In this document: in pieces, positions 47,774 to 60,547 of the stretch
Layout of the letters: the number at the start of each line of letters is the position of its first letter
Position numbering within the stretch: position 1 is the stretch's first letter
Source of the DNA: Pomacea canaliculata
Taxonomy: Eukaryota > Mollusca > Gastropoda > Architaenioglossa > Ampullariidae
NCBI RefSeq assembly: GCF_003073045.1
Contig: NC_037596.1
Coordinates: forward strand, 14,573,012 to 14,637,011
DNA: 64,000 bases
Direction: 5' to 3'
Translations under genes and position numbers: made by a program
The notes under the pieces: model-generated
Databases searched by the model: none
The model's input: only the letters and a program-made list of their open reading frames with translations
Told to the model about the DNA's origin: nothing

Positions 47774-48514
47774 TTTTTGACATATTGTGTGATCCTATAT
47801 TGTTTCCAGTTCACTAACCGAGGATTATATAAAGACTGATTTGGTAACTATGATAAAGTATAACTTAAGCCCATAATTTTTTTATCGACCTATGAACTCA
47901 AAACCTGGATAAATAAGATCTGGCCATTTTTAAGAAACTCCCCACGTAAAAAAAAAAGTTGATTTCCCCCGAAACAGAAAATGCAAAACCTGCTTAGTAC
48001 ATAGAATACACAGCTGGATATACTATTTTGGGAGTGCTTTCATTTAAAAACATTTTTTTGAGATTGTGATTTTTAGCATTAAGTTTCTCTTTTGAGAACT
48101 ATGCATGCATCCAGAACTTCATTGATCCTTCATGTGTATTTTCTGATGGATAGGTATGTTTTCATACCTTCATCAGTCTTTGGTAAAACAAGCATATATA
48201 GGCATGTGTGAACATATATGAACATACTGTCATTGAAGCAGCACAATATATGATCTGTGTATGTTCAATAGTGATCTTACAAACATTTAAAAACAATTTC
48301 TTACAAAAATTCAGATCACTCTCATTTTGTGGCTGTTTTTCTTTTTTTTTTTTGCTATAAAATGCGATAAAATCCATTTTACTGTTCTTGTGGCATTTTG
48401 CATTCTATAAAATTGTGATTCTTTTTACTATGTAATCTGCATCGAAAATTTTTTACAAATTAACTTTGCAACATTTGATTGTGATGGGGAATCTTATTGA
48501 GAAAGGGACACCAG
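47774..48514. other. 3' flank of cathepsin A
   Basis: Probable 3' UTR and intergenic AT-rich DNA. No canonical AATAAA is obvious close to the stop. No other feature is seen. Confidence 0.4.
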
Positions 48515-48627
48515 TGGCGTGTTGCATAGCACGTAGCGAATCGAGCGAAGCTAGCCTAGCGAATCTAGCGGTTAGCGAAAGCTAGCGGTCCCTGTGCAAC
48601 GCAGTGTAGCCGGAAGCCAGAGTTTCA

Positions 48628-49190
48628 AGATGGCCGACATAAGGCGAGGTTTGAGTGAAGTATTTGTTTTGCAAGCTACACCCCGCCGTGCTGTAGCCAA
48701 ACCGTCGCAAATAAATATCGAGCTTGCGGCCCACCTGTCCACTGAAAGTAAATCAGGACAATAATGAAAATTCCAATGCCCACATGATGGGTTTCGTCGA
48801 AGTCATCATTCCAGGATACTCCACATACCAGTTCAAATCTCACTTCGAATGTTCCCGGACGCCTTTGATGTAAGTTAACGTAATAAAATAAAGTAAAATG
48901 TAATAAACTTAATGAAATATAAATATAAATGCCAAAATCAAATTTTAAGGAATGTGAACGTCCAAGATATATATATGCATAAATGTATCCACTAAACATA
49001 TCTATAATAATGCTCACACACACACACGATAAACACAAACTTTCATAGAGATCTTTTGTGAAATTTTTCAGGCTCTCCAGGGTTGGATTGAGCCTCATCT
49101 GCCACAGCAACGAGGGTTCAACAATAGAACAAAGTTGCTTGCCACCTTGTGGTTGCTGGCACCAAAATCACCCTCCAGAATATATTCACC
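48628..49190 (+). pseudogene. Harbinger nuclease N-terminal remnant
   Basis: Frames on the plus strand show GYSTYQFKSHF, then (shifted) RMFPDAFD ending at a GTAAGT donor near 48,870. A second exon after TTTTTCAG (about 49,071) reads ALQGWIEPHLPQ, RGFNNRTKLLATLWLLA. This matches the start of Harbinger DDE nucleases (FRSHFRM..., KLLATLWFLA). The frame shift, and the absence of everything after LWLLA including all catalytic acids, make it a dead remnant. Confidence 0.65.
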
Positions 49191-50021
49191 TATATTTGCC
49201 ATACCACGTCTATAGCAAAGCATCCATCATCAGTGTCTGCTTTTCTCATCCACCAACATTTATTATTTCATTATATAATTTGAATATTTTGCTTAAATAT
49301 CTCTTGCATTTGTATCAACATGTGTAATTTTTTTCCCCATGCAAATTGAGGTGTACATGTCTTTGTGTCACCATCATTAATAATTTGTCCACCATGTGCA
49401 TATATTATATGATATGACCATTTATATTTATGATTGGTGTGATTTTGCCATTGTGCTTATATGTTGTCTACATACTGAAGTTGACACAGCAGCAGCAAAG
49501 CATTGTCATGCACCATTATGGCTGTGTATTTTTTTCATCACTGTGTTCAGTTCTCTCCCAGCAACCTTTATTATTTCCATTGCATAACTTGAATTTTTTA
49601 TACATATCTCTTGCATTTGCATCACCACTATGATTTGTTTTTATTCGTGTAAATTGAGGAGTGTGCATGTCTTTAATTCCTGTCACCATCCTTAATAATT
49701 TGCTTTGTCACCAGATGCATGTCATGTTCTGTGCTTTTCAAATGAACTAGATTGTCACTTTTTGTGTTTAGCTTTGATGCAACACTTTTCCAGTTATAAT
49801 TTCTCATTAATTATCATGTAATTGTTTATCATGTAATAAATTTTCATTTGATTTACTAATCCATGGTAGAAACAAGTGTGCTTTAGTGTGTACATGATTA
49901 TCAGGTAAATCAGGAATTTTTGGTTTTTCACGGTCACATTAAAAAAAAAAAAAAGACATTTGTAAGGGCGTGTAAGTTTTTTTATTTAGTACTAAAAATC
50001 AAGACAGTGACAATCCTTTAT

Positions 50022-51695
50022 TCAGTAGGGTCGTACTAATAACTGATATTGGGAGAGTGAGGAGTCTCCTGAGACATTCCTTGCTGTTCTTGCTTTTGTA
50101 GGGGTGGCACATTGCTGGTTATTGGAGATCTCGGACAGAGTGTTACTGAAAAATAAAAGTGAATGAATTATGACCAATATATGGGCATGGAAACCCAAAT
50201 ATGTCTGGCCTGTATGCCCATGGTAACTGCTCTTGCTGGAACATGCATAAAAAAAGTTCCTAACTGAGCTTTTTACATATCTAGACTCATCTCTTTGTGC
50301 AGAACAGACTTTTGTCACTACCCTCACCAAATACCTGTAGGAAAAGAAACATTAAACAATTAATACTTGAACTGTCAAATGTTTTACTAAATATGACTAT
50401 ACTAAAAGTATGCTTTACTTGCTTATTTATGTTATAAATGGTTCACTCACCTTTTACACCCCCCAGTGATGATGATGTCACTGGTGGGATGAATGAAGGG
50501 TCTCCTTCCAAGATTTCAGCCATTCTGGAATAGAAATTCCATCGTGATCTTCCCTGGCCCGTTTTCTTGTTGAAATCTACTATAGTTTTGTACCTGTTGG
50601 GACACAAGTACCAAATATGATTGCATATATGATTATGTATCCAGACTAATTTCCCACAGCTACAAAAATCTCTACTCAAGCTTGGTTGATACTGGTGAGG
50701 TCTTGTTTACAGGTTAAATGAATGAATTGTGGTAACAAATAAAATAAGAACTTGCAGAACCTTAAAAACCTGTGATGTTTTGTTTCTCAGATCTATGGAA
50801 AAATGTTGCACTCTAAGACAGAAAGCCGAATGATTTTGTAGGAACTCACCATATTTTTCATATTGCTCCATTTTTTCAAGTTGGAATTGCAAATTGTTCT
50901 TTATGCTTGGCATAATTGTCCATGAGGAGAAGTACTGCCCCTTAGTCCATTGATTTCCCACATTCGTTTCTGTTAAAATATGAAATCAATTAATCAGGAA
51001 TAAAAACCAGCATAACATAGTGATATGTTTAATAAATGCAACAGTATCAGATTCAAACTTTGATTCTAAACATCAAAGAATAGGGTAATTGTACTATTTT
51101 CTTCTGTTGGAAGGATAGTTCAATAATGTGCACAATATTTTCATAGTTGGGTTATTTGTTAAAATCATTAAAGCCTTCCATTATAACAGTTCTTCATGGA
51201 ATTTATAACACTGAAAAAATACCTTTATCACCACCTTCAGCATTTTAATAACTTGAGATAATAAATTTTGGAACTAGAAAGCAGAAAACTAAAACTTTAA
51301 ACACACACACAAACAAGAGGCCGGTACACGCGGAGACTGCAGATTGGAGGATACTGTCGGGGCTACAAGTTGTTATAAAATTACTCTCGCTAAACATGTG
51401 AATATTTTGTCAACCTTGATAATAGGGTATTTTAAATAGCAATCGTTAAAAGACACCACTTTGTACACGGCCTTAATCGTAAAGCTCGTACTCGGCAAAC
51501 GCCAATCCGACTACACATTGTCTAAAATTGCTCCCGCTACACAAATAAATATGTTTCCACATAAATAATAGAGTATTTTTATTACTTATCATTAAAGATA
51601 CTTACCACTTTGTATCCGGTCCAATATTCCTTTTTCACGGGAGCATCAAAGAAACTCTCATCTGCAAACTTGAAACCGACAACAATGTCGGCCAT
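50022..51695 (-). pseudogene. Harbinger Myb/SANT-like accessory gene
   Basis: Four exons are inferred: 51695-51606 (MADIVVGFKFADESFF...), 50969-50850, 50593-50451 and 50145-50022. Exon 3 carries YKTIVDFNKKTGQGRSRWNF and MAEILEGDPSF, the signature of the Myb/SANT-like DNA-binding partner of Harbinger elements. Exon 2 in the matching frame shows KRMWEI... and LKKWSNMKNM but has one in-frame stop, and the phase to exon 3 does not match. AATAAA overlaps the final stop (50018-50023, minus). It is likely inactive. Its product would bind the transposon ends and bring in the nuclease. Confidence 0.6.
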
Positions 51696-51841
51696 TTTGA
51701 ATAGCAAGCGTAGGACCTCCAGCGGCCGCTAGCTTTGCTACGCTAGGGGTCTAGGTTCGCTAGCTTGTAGGGGCGCGCTCTTTACGCTTCCGGCTAGATT
51801 GGCTAGCTTCGCTCGATTCGCTACGCCTATGCAACACGTCT

Positions 51842-53645
51842 CAGGACTTAAACCATTGATACACAACAATATACAAACAAATTATGTCTGATGTCTGTTG
51901 TGCCCTATACCTTTCTATATATATATATCTTCAAGTAGTCACCTTCCTCTAAGTTTTTACAACAGCCAAAGGGAGGCAGTCCATTAGTCTCTTGTAAGTT
52001 CATTTTTAGCCAGATCTGCTTGCCGTGTATATCTTGATAACTACGGCTAGTTGCTGCTGTCAGGAATAATATTTTATGACACTTCTATGCTTTGCGTGTA
52101 TCAGAATTTACTTCAGAACTGCAGTAAATAGTATAACATTAAGGATTATCTCCTTTTAGGTGGTACTCGTGTTGACCTCACCAGAAATATGTTCACTGAA
52201 ACATTCCAGTTGAAAGCAGTTGTTGACCTGAATTTTGCAACTTGAGATGAAGAAGAAAAAAATTGTATACAACTTTATCATAATTTTCTGCTGAAATTAC
52301 AAAAGGTAGTCTTATTCTTAGTATAATAAATCTCCTTTACTCTTGGACTACTCTTATATTTAACATTTTAGTTAAAAATTGCTTTAGACAGAAAATACAT
52401 ACTTACCTGCAGTTACAACTACTAAAATCATTTTCAGTTTTTATAGTGAGAGGTTAAGGTTTGGATTAGGTTTGTGTTTTCTAGTTTCATGGCATCCATA
52501 CCTTGTGGCCATCAGATAGTCTACATATAGATATAGCTCAGTCACGGTGATGGATCTCACACAAGAAATAGATTGCAATGGAACATGGCTGTGATGCTGA
52601 TGTCACTAATGTAATTTAGCAATTTGGAATTGATACTTGTTAGGCAAAATAATCCATATTTTTGTAGATGATTTCTAATGAAGACTGGTCTTTTGACTAT
52701 GCTGGTGTTAAATAGATTAGTAGTCAGAAAGTTTGTATTATTGTTAAATAATGAAATGCACATCTAATGGTCAGCTGACAAGCTTCTCTTATATTATTAT
52801 TTCATTAGACCAACTATTAATCATGAGAACATGTCTGTAACTTTAAACATTAAATATGTGCCTTGCTCTTATATGTACTGGTTAATGTAGGTCACTGAAG
52901 CTGTGTCATCTGTCCACAGTTTACTTGTCAGTGGCGCCAAGAGGGTCTTACTAGAATCTGGCCATGATAAGATAAAAAAGGAAGAAAAAACGCATTATCT
53001 CAGGTTGATATCTGAATACCTACACTTTACTCAATACTACAAGGTTAAAAAGATGTGGAGATTTGAAAATAATGATGTCAAACAAATCTTTCATTTTTGT
53101 TTTATATTAAGAAATTAAAGTGCTACATCTTAAGCAGAGCAGTACATAGTTATGGAGTATGGTGTTACCGCTTGTAATGTGAGTGTATTTTGTTCTTAGT
53201 GTTGTAGTAACAATCACATCAGTTAGCCAGTAAAAGAACATTCTTTTTAATCTTATGTGCAAAGAAATATAACCGCAGCCAAATGAAGGGGAGTGAATAA
53301 GAGAGAGACCCGACACTTTCAAGACTCGACCAATTTAATGTCATTCCTTCACAAGCATCATGACAATAGACAGAGTGAAGATCTGCAACAAAAAAACCAG
53401 TAAATCAATGAAATGCCATTCCAGCAGTTTTCATTACAGTTTCATTCACTTACAGCCTCCTTTTTTTTTTAAAAAAGTTTGACAGGAAGTTTTAGTACAG
53501 AATATTTACCTCCCTGAAGGAATATGGTTAGAAGACATTACATGGGCTCTAGAGGAGTAATACTCCAATCATAAATTTATCGCTAAGAAGCATTTGATAA
53601 AGGAGCCAAGTAATCTTTTGGAAGGCATGAATGAACTGGTTTTGT
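51842..53645. other. Intergenic stretch
   Basis: This lies between the Harbinger element and the 3' end of sulfatase gene E. AT-rich; no gene, RNA or recognised repeat. Confidence 0.5.
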
Positions 53646-55530
53646 TCAGCACCACCCAGGTGTCCAGGCGCCATTCCAGTTCGCAGGCTCACTCTCATCT
53701 ACTTTATCAGGTTGAAGAGAGGCCATGGCTTGGCGTTTGTACTTCTTGAGCTTGGCGATCATCGTGCGCATCAGAACCTCATGGCTCTTTATGTCACTGA
53801 CATCATTTTTTTCGCATGGATCCTTGTCCAGGTCAAACAACTGGTAATTCTCCTGTAATCTATCAGTAGACTCCAGTTCCTGCTCTCCGGGTGGAGGATT
53901 GTACCATCCGTCTGAGGAGACATAAGAGATAGCTGTTGACTTACGGATCTTGCAAGCAACAAACATAAAGGTATAATTACTTACACTCAGTTATGTCGAC
54001 AGAGAAAGAGATGGGGGGAGGAAGAAGAAAGATTGCAATCCACACCCACGCATGCACGTGTTCAGATACATTCCCACAATACCTTACCAGGTCTGCCTGG
54101 TTTTTTCCAGGTGAGCTTGTAATTTTGAAAACGGATGGCGGCGTTCTGTTGGATGTCATTGATATCGTACACGAACTCCTGCCGTGGGCTGTCGACCTCA
54201 TTGGAAATGCTGTCCCACAGGTCAATGCCATCTATCTGTCTGATGGGCTTCTTGGTACCGGCAATCCGTGCGAGAGTTGGGTACCTGTGTGCGTAGCATG
54301 ATAAAATGATTATAAAGAAAAGATGCTGCTGAAGAATTTAAACTGTCCAAGACTTAAAGAAACTTTTCGGTTGTAGTTATATGACGTGACGGAGATCGAC
54401 TGGCCGACCGACAAAATTATAAGTGTCATGGAAACTTAATTACATCTCAGCCTTTTCTTAGAAGGCCTACAAAATTAAAAATAAAATTAAAAAGGACTAA
54501 TTCCTTTCTAAGCGAGGCATAATAAGTACCAGTCAACACCGTGGATGAGTCCACTAAACGATGTTTTGCCCCTCAGAAGTGACTTGCTGTGCAGAAAACT
54601 TGTGACTTTGGTTCCTCCTTCCCACAGAGTCAGCTTAGAGCCTCTCAACGGCCAGTTGCTGGAGCCAGTGTGTACTGGCCCGCCGTTGTCCGAGGTGAAG
54701 ACGATGAGCAGGTTGTCCATGTAGCCCAGCTCTTCCAGCACGCGCGTGATGTTACCGATGCCCTCGTCCAGAGCCGCCACCATCCCACAATGCTTCTTTC
54801 GGTGGTTTCTGGCATCTACGTGAGAACAGAAATTGCTGACGTAGTGCTCTGGCACTTGGAGCGGGGAGTGCACGGCCTGATACGCCAGGTAGATGAAGAG
54901 AGGCTGTGATTGGTCGTGGGTCCTAAGGATGTCGATGGTTCTCTGAGTGAACAAATGTGTGGAGTAGGTGCCATTTGCAGACCAAACCGGTGTGTCGTTG
55001 AAGACCAGGTCGTAGCCGTTTTTGTGTCCAATGTGGGAGAAGTAGTCGGCGTAGCCGTTGTACATGCCGTAGAAGGTGTCAAACCCTCTTCGTGTGGGTG
55101 TCATGTCCCAGCGACAGAAGCCCAGGTGCCACTTGCCCACCATGTGAGTGGCGTAACCGACCTCCTTCAGACTCTGCGGCAACATCTTCTTGTCTAACGG
55201 CACGGAAATGTTCTCAGGAGCAACAAATACAGAATCTTCAATGCCCATACGAAAAGGGTAGATACCCGTCAGGAACGCAGCTCTTGAAGGGGTGCAGGAC
55301 GGTTGTGCATAGGAGTTGGTCAGCTCGACACCTTCTGCCCTCAGGCGGTCCAGGTTCGGGGTGTACATAGAAGGATCTCTCCACCCGACGTCGGCCCAGC
55401 CCAGATCGTCGGCGACGATGAAAATGATATGAGGAGGGGAGGTTGCGCGGGACTGGGGAAGGACTGCAAGGATGATCGTGGCAAGAAGTATGGCGGCATT
55501 GGAACGGGATTCGGTCCACACTAATACCAT
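53646..55530 (-). CDS. Arylsulfatase B-like gene E
   Basis: Exons 55530-54530, 54284-54088 and 53911-53646 (1001+197+266 bases) join in frame to 487 residues. The N-terminus is 12 residues longer than in genes B and C; the signal peptide is AAILLATIILAVLPQSRAT. The formylglycine Cys79 lies in CTPSR. Asp41-Asp42, HMVGKWHLG, FTSDNGGP and GSKLTLWEGG complete the active site. The tail is NGAWTPGWC. Both introns sit at exactly the same codons as in genes A-C, so it belongs to the same expansion although it is 35 kb away. Middle-exon residues (IDGIDLWDSISN, SPRQEFVYDINDI) are conserved, while the last exon is strongly changed. The expected role is glycan sulfate ester hydrolysis; the substrate is unknown. 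Intact. Confidence 0.93.
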
Positions 55531-55595
55531 TTTGTCTCTGTTTATTCGTTGTTTCCTGTGCGAAGGTCAACACAAAACTTATAAACACTACAACA

Positions 55596-55643
<48 letters not shown>

Positions 55644-55673
55644 TAACTCACTCACACACTCACTCACACACAC
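55596..55673. repeat. (CT)n(CA)n microsatellite upstream of gene E
   Basis: A compound dinucleotide tract with a following CACTCA-type section, about 65 bases upstream of the gene E start codon. It therefore lies in the 5' UTR or promoter of that gene. Confidence 0.95.
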
Positions 55674-58600
55674 CAAATGCGCGCGCGTGCATGATATTAG
55701 AGGAGCAATAACGACAGATACAAAAATTAAAGACAGAATGAGAGGGTTTTCTTCATCCATCTATACGTGTTCAAAGAAACCCTTTATTTTCATTGTCTCC
55801 ATATTTATTGCTTAGTATTCTTAAAATCCGTATTATTTTCTGATTATTATTCACTTCAAACTATTTTTGCAGTTGATCAAATTTTAAACTCTTGTGTAAG
55901 TGCGTTTATACTTTTTTCATTGCACTGTATACACACAATCATAGACTATAATATTTGCAGTGAAATAAAAATCCCTCTGGGTATATTATCAATCCAAACT
56001 TTCTGAAGTATTTCAAATTTTTCGTACCGAAGTGCATTTTGATTTCAGAGGCACTGTTTCTTGAATAAGGTATGTAAATGAGAACACTTAGAAACATTTT
56101 TCAGAAAAAAAATACTGTAGATCTTTTTCTTCTCTGCGCTACTCGCACTATGAAGTAACGGCATTTTAATGACATTTACCGACAGTCAATGGAGATAATA
56201 ATATTATTAATGTTAACAGTTTTCTTCAACATTGAAGTGTTTATTTTTTAGAAATTACACAAGAAGAAGAAACAATAAATTTTTCTACATGAAATAACAT
56301 TTTTTTCAAAATGTTGTCTATACTAATGAATCAAGTGAAACATTTAAGACATGGTTACCTATTTTGTTTCCTCCACTCTCCTGGTGATTGTCACTCAGAT
56401 CGCCTTAATTTCTGTACAAACCGTACATTATACACAAACATTTGTTTGCAAAGTTGGACGTCAGTGGATCACGTGACACAAATATTAACTGACAATAATC
56501 ATGAGGTCCTTTCAGATTGGTCAGAACTTGAGTGCTACTAAACAAAGACCATGCCCACCTCCTCAAAAAAGGAAACAAGCGACGAACTGACAGATGTCTT
56601 AGATAACACGTGGAAGGTCACAAAATGTAAAGGTTATTCCCTCTTCTGTTTGAGGTCGTTGGGGGACGAGGTGGTGGAGATGACACTTTTCTAGTCCATC
56701 TTCTCACAGACACTTGCATAACATTCATATGAGGTCCTTAGGTGTGGTTTTGGGTCAGAGGTATTTTTCCCTTGATTTATTTATCTTAATTTTCTTTTTT
56801 TTTCCTTAATTTCCTAAAATATTAACTTGGCTGAAAAATTAATTGTCATTTATCTCTGTGCCACAGTAGTTTCACAACATTGTAACAGCTGTATAATCTT
56901 ATTATAAATTTTTTTTTAACACAACACAGTTTAATTAAGTTATGCTAGTCCCCCTAACATGGTGGTGGTGGTGGCTCCACATCTATGTTTGAATCAATCA
57001 GATAAAATAAAGTTTGCTTGATCTTTGACAGAACAAACCTTTGTTTCTCTTGCCACCCAGCCACTACTGGAGGTTAGGATAACAGGATGTTAATAAAAAT
57101 GTACATCAGCAAGGTCACTGACAAGTCACGACCAATAAAGATTATTGATAAAGGAACTTTTTTGAAGGGAAGCTGTTATATATAACCACAGATGAAGAAC
57201 CAAGACAGAAACAGACAATTAATTAAAGCTGACTAGCGCCTTTTACGATTATCATGTACACAAGTATTGTCCTCAGCCATTTTCATCCTCTAAATTACTA
57301 GTCTGCAGCTGTTAAAAGACGACCCAAATCTTTGCCCTGCACTTGATGGATGATTAATGTGGCAAAGGGCGCCACATGTTCTTTACTATCAAATGTTGTC
57401 AGTCACCTCAACTCCAATTTTGACCGAATAGCAAAAAAAGAACATATTGACTTTACACTTGATTACTTTAACGCTTCTTAGGCGTTTTAAACTTGACATA
57501 AAGTAGCACAAATAATGTGGGTAAATAATAACACATATTTAGAAACAAAATTTTGAAAAAGTTATAAAAAAAGTTTTTTTTAATCCTGCTAAAGTTGCTA
57601 AAGATATAACATTAGGACATTTTCTTGTTTAGAACTGCCCTTCCTCAAAATATAAAATCCTTCTTGAAAAATCTAACAAAATGAAGAAATATTATTTAGC
57701 TGCGCTGCTTAAAACATTATCTGTTAAATTTCTGTTCCCCATTTGATGAATTTAAGTTAATTAAATAAATTAATTAATTAAGGCCTCGTAACCTATTTCT
57801 TTTTACCCTCTCCAGCACCTCACAGGTTCATCAATATCTGTGTCAGTCGAACACAGTGTAGATATAGTTTGACAATAACCAACCTGATTAATCTCTGTGG
57901 GCAATGTAAACATGCTGACACAGGTGGCTCAAGGATTACCTTCCTGTGTTAATAAACAGTCGGATGTTCTTACAGCTTGGCTAAAAACTCAGGAAAAAGA
58001 TCCTCCCTCATCAAGGAAACACAAAATGTGTTCGATTTTTTAAACTGACCGACTAACCCTAACCCTTATCTACTCACAAACACACTAAATACGCTAACTT
58101 TATCTATAATAAACTTTTGTCCTGTTTCGTTGTTAAGAAACTTAGTAGTGCGTTCTGATTTTATTGTTATTATTTTTTTATTAACACTACACAACCTCTG
58201 GTTTTAAAAAAAACTAAGAAAAATGCATCAGCAAAATTTTGTGTGTTTTGATTGGTTTTGTCTCACCATTTATTTATGAAATAAAACTAAATTATTCTTT
58301 TCGCAGAATATTTACATTTCAGTTTATTCTTCATGAGTTCTCTTGGAATTTTTCATGAAAGAGCACTTGAAATGATTTCTGCTTTTGCCTCTTATCGATG
58401 GTTTTTAATTGTCAAGTTCTTTCTGGGGTGGATCTGCACTTAGGCATAAAAAGTGTTTGTTTTCTTTTCTATATAGAAACATTTCTTGTGGACTATTATT
58501 TGGACATTTTTATGTATGCGCAAACAGGTTTGTAGTTCATCTCCTCAGTCTGACAGTCCTGGCCATTTCAAGCTGCAGAAGCTGCTCAGTGTGATACAGA

Positions 58601-60547
58601 GGCAGAGAAGTTAAGTTTGCACGAGGGAGTGGTGTGAAGATGTGTCGTTATCGTTGTCTGTTATCACAAAGGTGCGAGAACAGATGCTGCACGTGCGGGG
58701 TCGTCGATCATCGTCAGACAGACATCGTGCGCCGGTCTCGTCTCTTCTATGGTGAACCGACATCACCAAAATCTGTCTGTAACTCGCAAGTTTCAAACAG
58801 ATGGCTGCAAACTATTTCTTTCGTCTCGACAAGGTGGAGGGAATGAAAAGGTATTGAAACAAATATCTGTTTCGAGCTAATTGTCTAACAGCAAAACTTT
58901 AAATTATAAATTTTGTTTGTTTTGTTGCTAGTGTTTATAGCTTGCTATAGCAATCACCAGAGCAATCTGGTCTTGATTATTTTGTATCATGAATTTGTAA
59001 CTCTGTTGTCTGTAAATTGCCTAGTTTGAAATTCATTACAGTCCTATACGTGATACCTCATCAGACCCTCCAACAAGTTCGTAGTTGTCTGATCTGTACT
59101 CACATCCAGCTTGAGATAAAACTAATTTTCAATTTTTGACTTGACTCTAGGCATGAATCAAATCATAGCTAATGTTTCCCTACGGCGACTTCCGCTCTTT
59201 GCTCTGGTTTCTGTTGCAAAAATAAGAGTGTGGTGAGTGTGGAGTGTATGTTATTATTTCGTGAAATGCATTTAACAACTTCGGTTTATCATCTTCACTG
59301 ATTACAAACACTTGTGATAAAATACAATCATGGTTTTATTAAGAAAGCAGCAAGGACTCATTCAGTTGAAACCACATACATTATGCGTATGCAAATGTTT
59401 ATAATTTATTATAATGATATTTGGTATATCGTGAACTTACGTCTGTAAGGACAGATATATACAACTCTCGGTAGAGATAATGATGGAGGAAGGTGGTAAT
59501 GGTTCTTAAAGCGGATATTTTCTGAAGCCATCTGATCAAATGTTTCTTTCTGTCGAAGGAATCCCCCCAAACAGACGGTATAATGAAAGCACATCCAAAC
59601 TTGTATTAATTCATCAATTTTCTTCAGCTCTGAAGCATGAGAAAGCATTTTTATCTCAAGCCAGTTTGTTCTTTTAACAAAATGGAAATTAGAAACTAAT
59701 AGATGAGCAGGGTTTAAAGAATTCCCATACTTTATCGATTTACGGTTTTTTAAAACACGGGTTGAGCAACTTCATAATAATTGTCAACAATGTTATATAT
59801 TGAAGCATACAACAGAGTAGACTTTTGTTAGCATCCCTTTGCATGCACATACCTGTGTACAGAGTCAGTCGCTTTGCCATGATGTAGTGATATAACATAG
59901 CTGCTGACTCGGAGTAAAACACCCCTCCCCTACATTAGCATCTCAGACATTAACTGAAAATGTATATAAGTGTTTCATACCTTACATAAATATTATGTTG
60001 TATAGAAGATAATAAATAAAACAAAATGAAGTATGACTAAATTGAAGAAGTAAAAAGAAAAATACAAAGCAAATTATAAACTCGAGCTTAATAACGTTTG
60101 TATCCTTAAAATACTGCTTTCATCCAAGGTATTCTGGCAGGTTCCAGATTGAATCTGGCAAGTGCCTTGTTATCAGGTGGAAACTAGAGAAAAGGCCTTA
60201 TGATGGAAAACATGTTTGGCGGCATCGATGCAAACTGCGGCTGAAACAAGACATGGTAAATCGTATAATATAATCCGTCAACCAAGTTATCAATAATTAT
60301 AATCAGTCAACCAAGTTATCAATATGCACATTCTTATTTATTATTAGTCTCTCAGATTCACCCAGCACATCTCTCCAGTCCATCAAACACTGTTATTGCC
60401 CTATTCTCTAATAATCTTACACCCCGGTTACTTTCTTCCTCGGATATCATGACTCAAACACATTTAACCTGACAGTTAACTGCTTTATTACAGGTTAAAC
60501 AATTTGGGAATTCAAACTTACCATGAAGCTCGCTTCAGGTGCAAACA
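55674..60547. other. Long intergenic stretch
   Basis: Nearly 5 kb in which I recognise no gene, RNA or known repeat. Open frames here are short and show no domain. AT content is high, with several homopolymer runs. A potential 3' UTR exon of the ependymin-related gene (acceptor-like TTGTTTCAG on the minus strand near 60,235) is possible but unproven. Confidence 0.5.

Larger units (their letters stand above)
48515..51841. mobile_element. PIF/Harbinger DNA transposon, degraded
   Basis: About 3.3 kb with inverted ends that start CGTGTTGCATAG and continue with GTAGCGAATCGAGCGAAGCTAGC on both sides. The ends are built of repeated TAGCGAA and GCTAGC words. A possible 3-base CAG target repeat lies at 48512-48514 and 51842-51844. 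Inside are two gene remnants in opposite orientations, reading inward from each end: a nuclease-type transposase piece and a Myb/SANT-like protein. This two-gene layout defines the PIF/Harbinger superfamily. The nuclease gene lacks its catalytic part, so the element cannot move on its own. Exact ends are uncertain by a few bases. Confidence 0.8.

Noticed and set aside
48676-49110. 144-codon minus-strand frame in the Harbinger element
   Set aside because: Opposite to the nuclease remnant, whose motifs lie on the plus strand.
58409-58850. Cys-rich short frames near 58.6 kb, considered as a small secreted or zinc-binding protein
   Set aside because: No signal peptide, no regular cysteine spacing, frames on both strands equally open.
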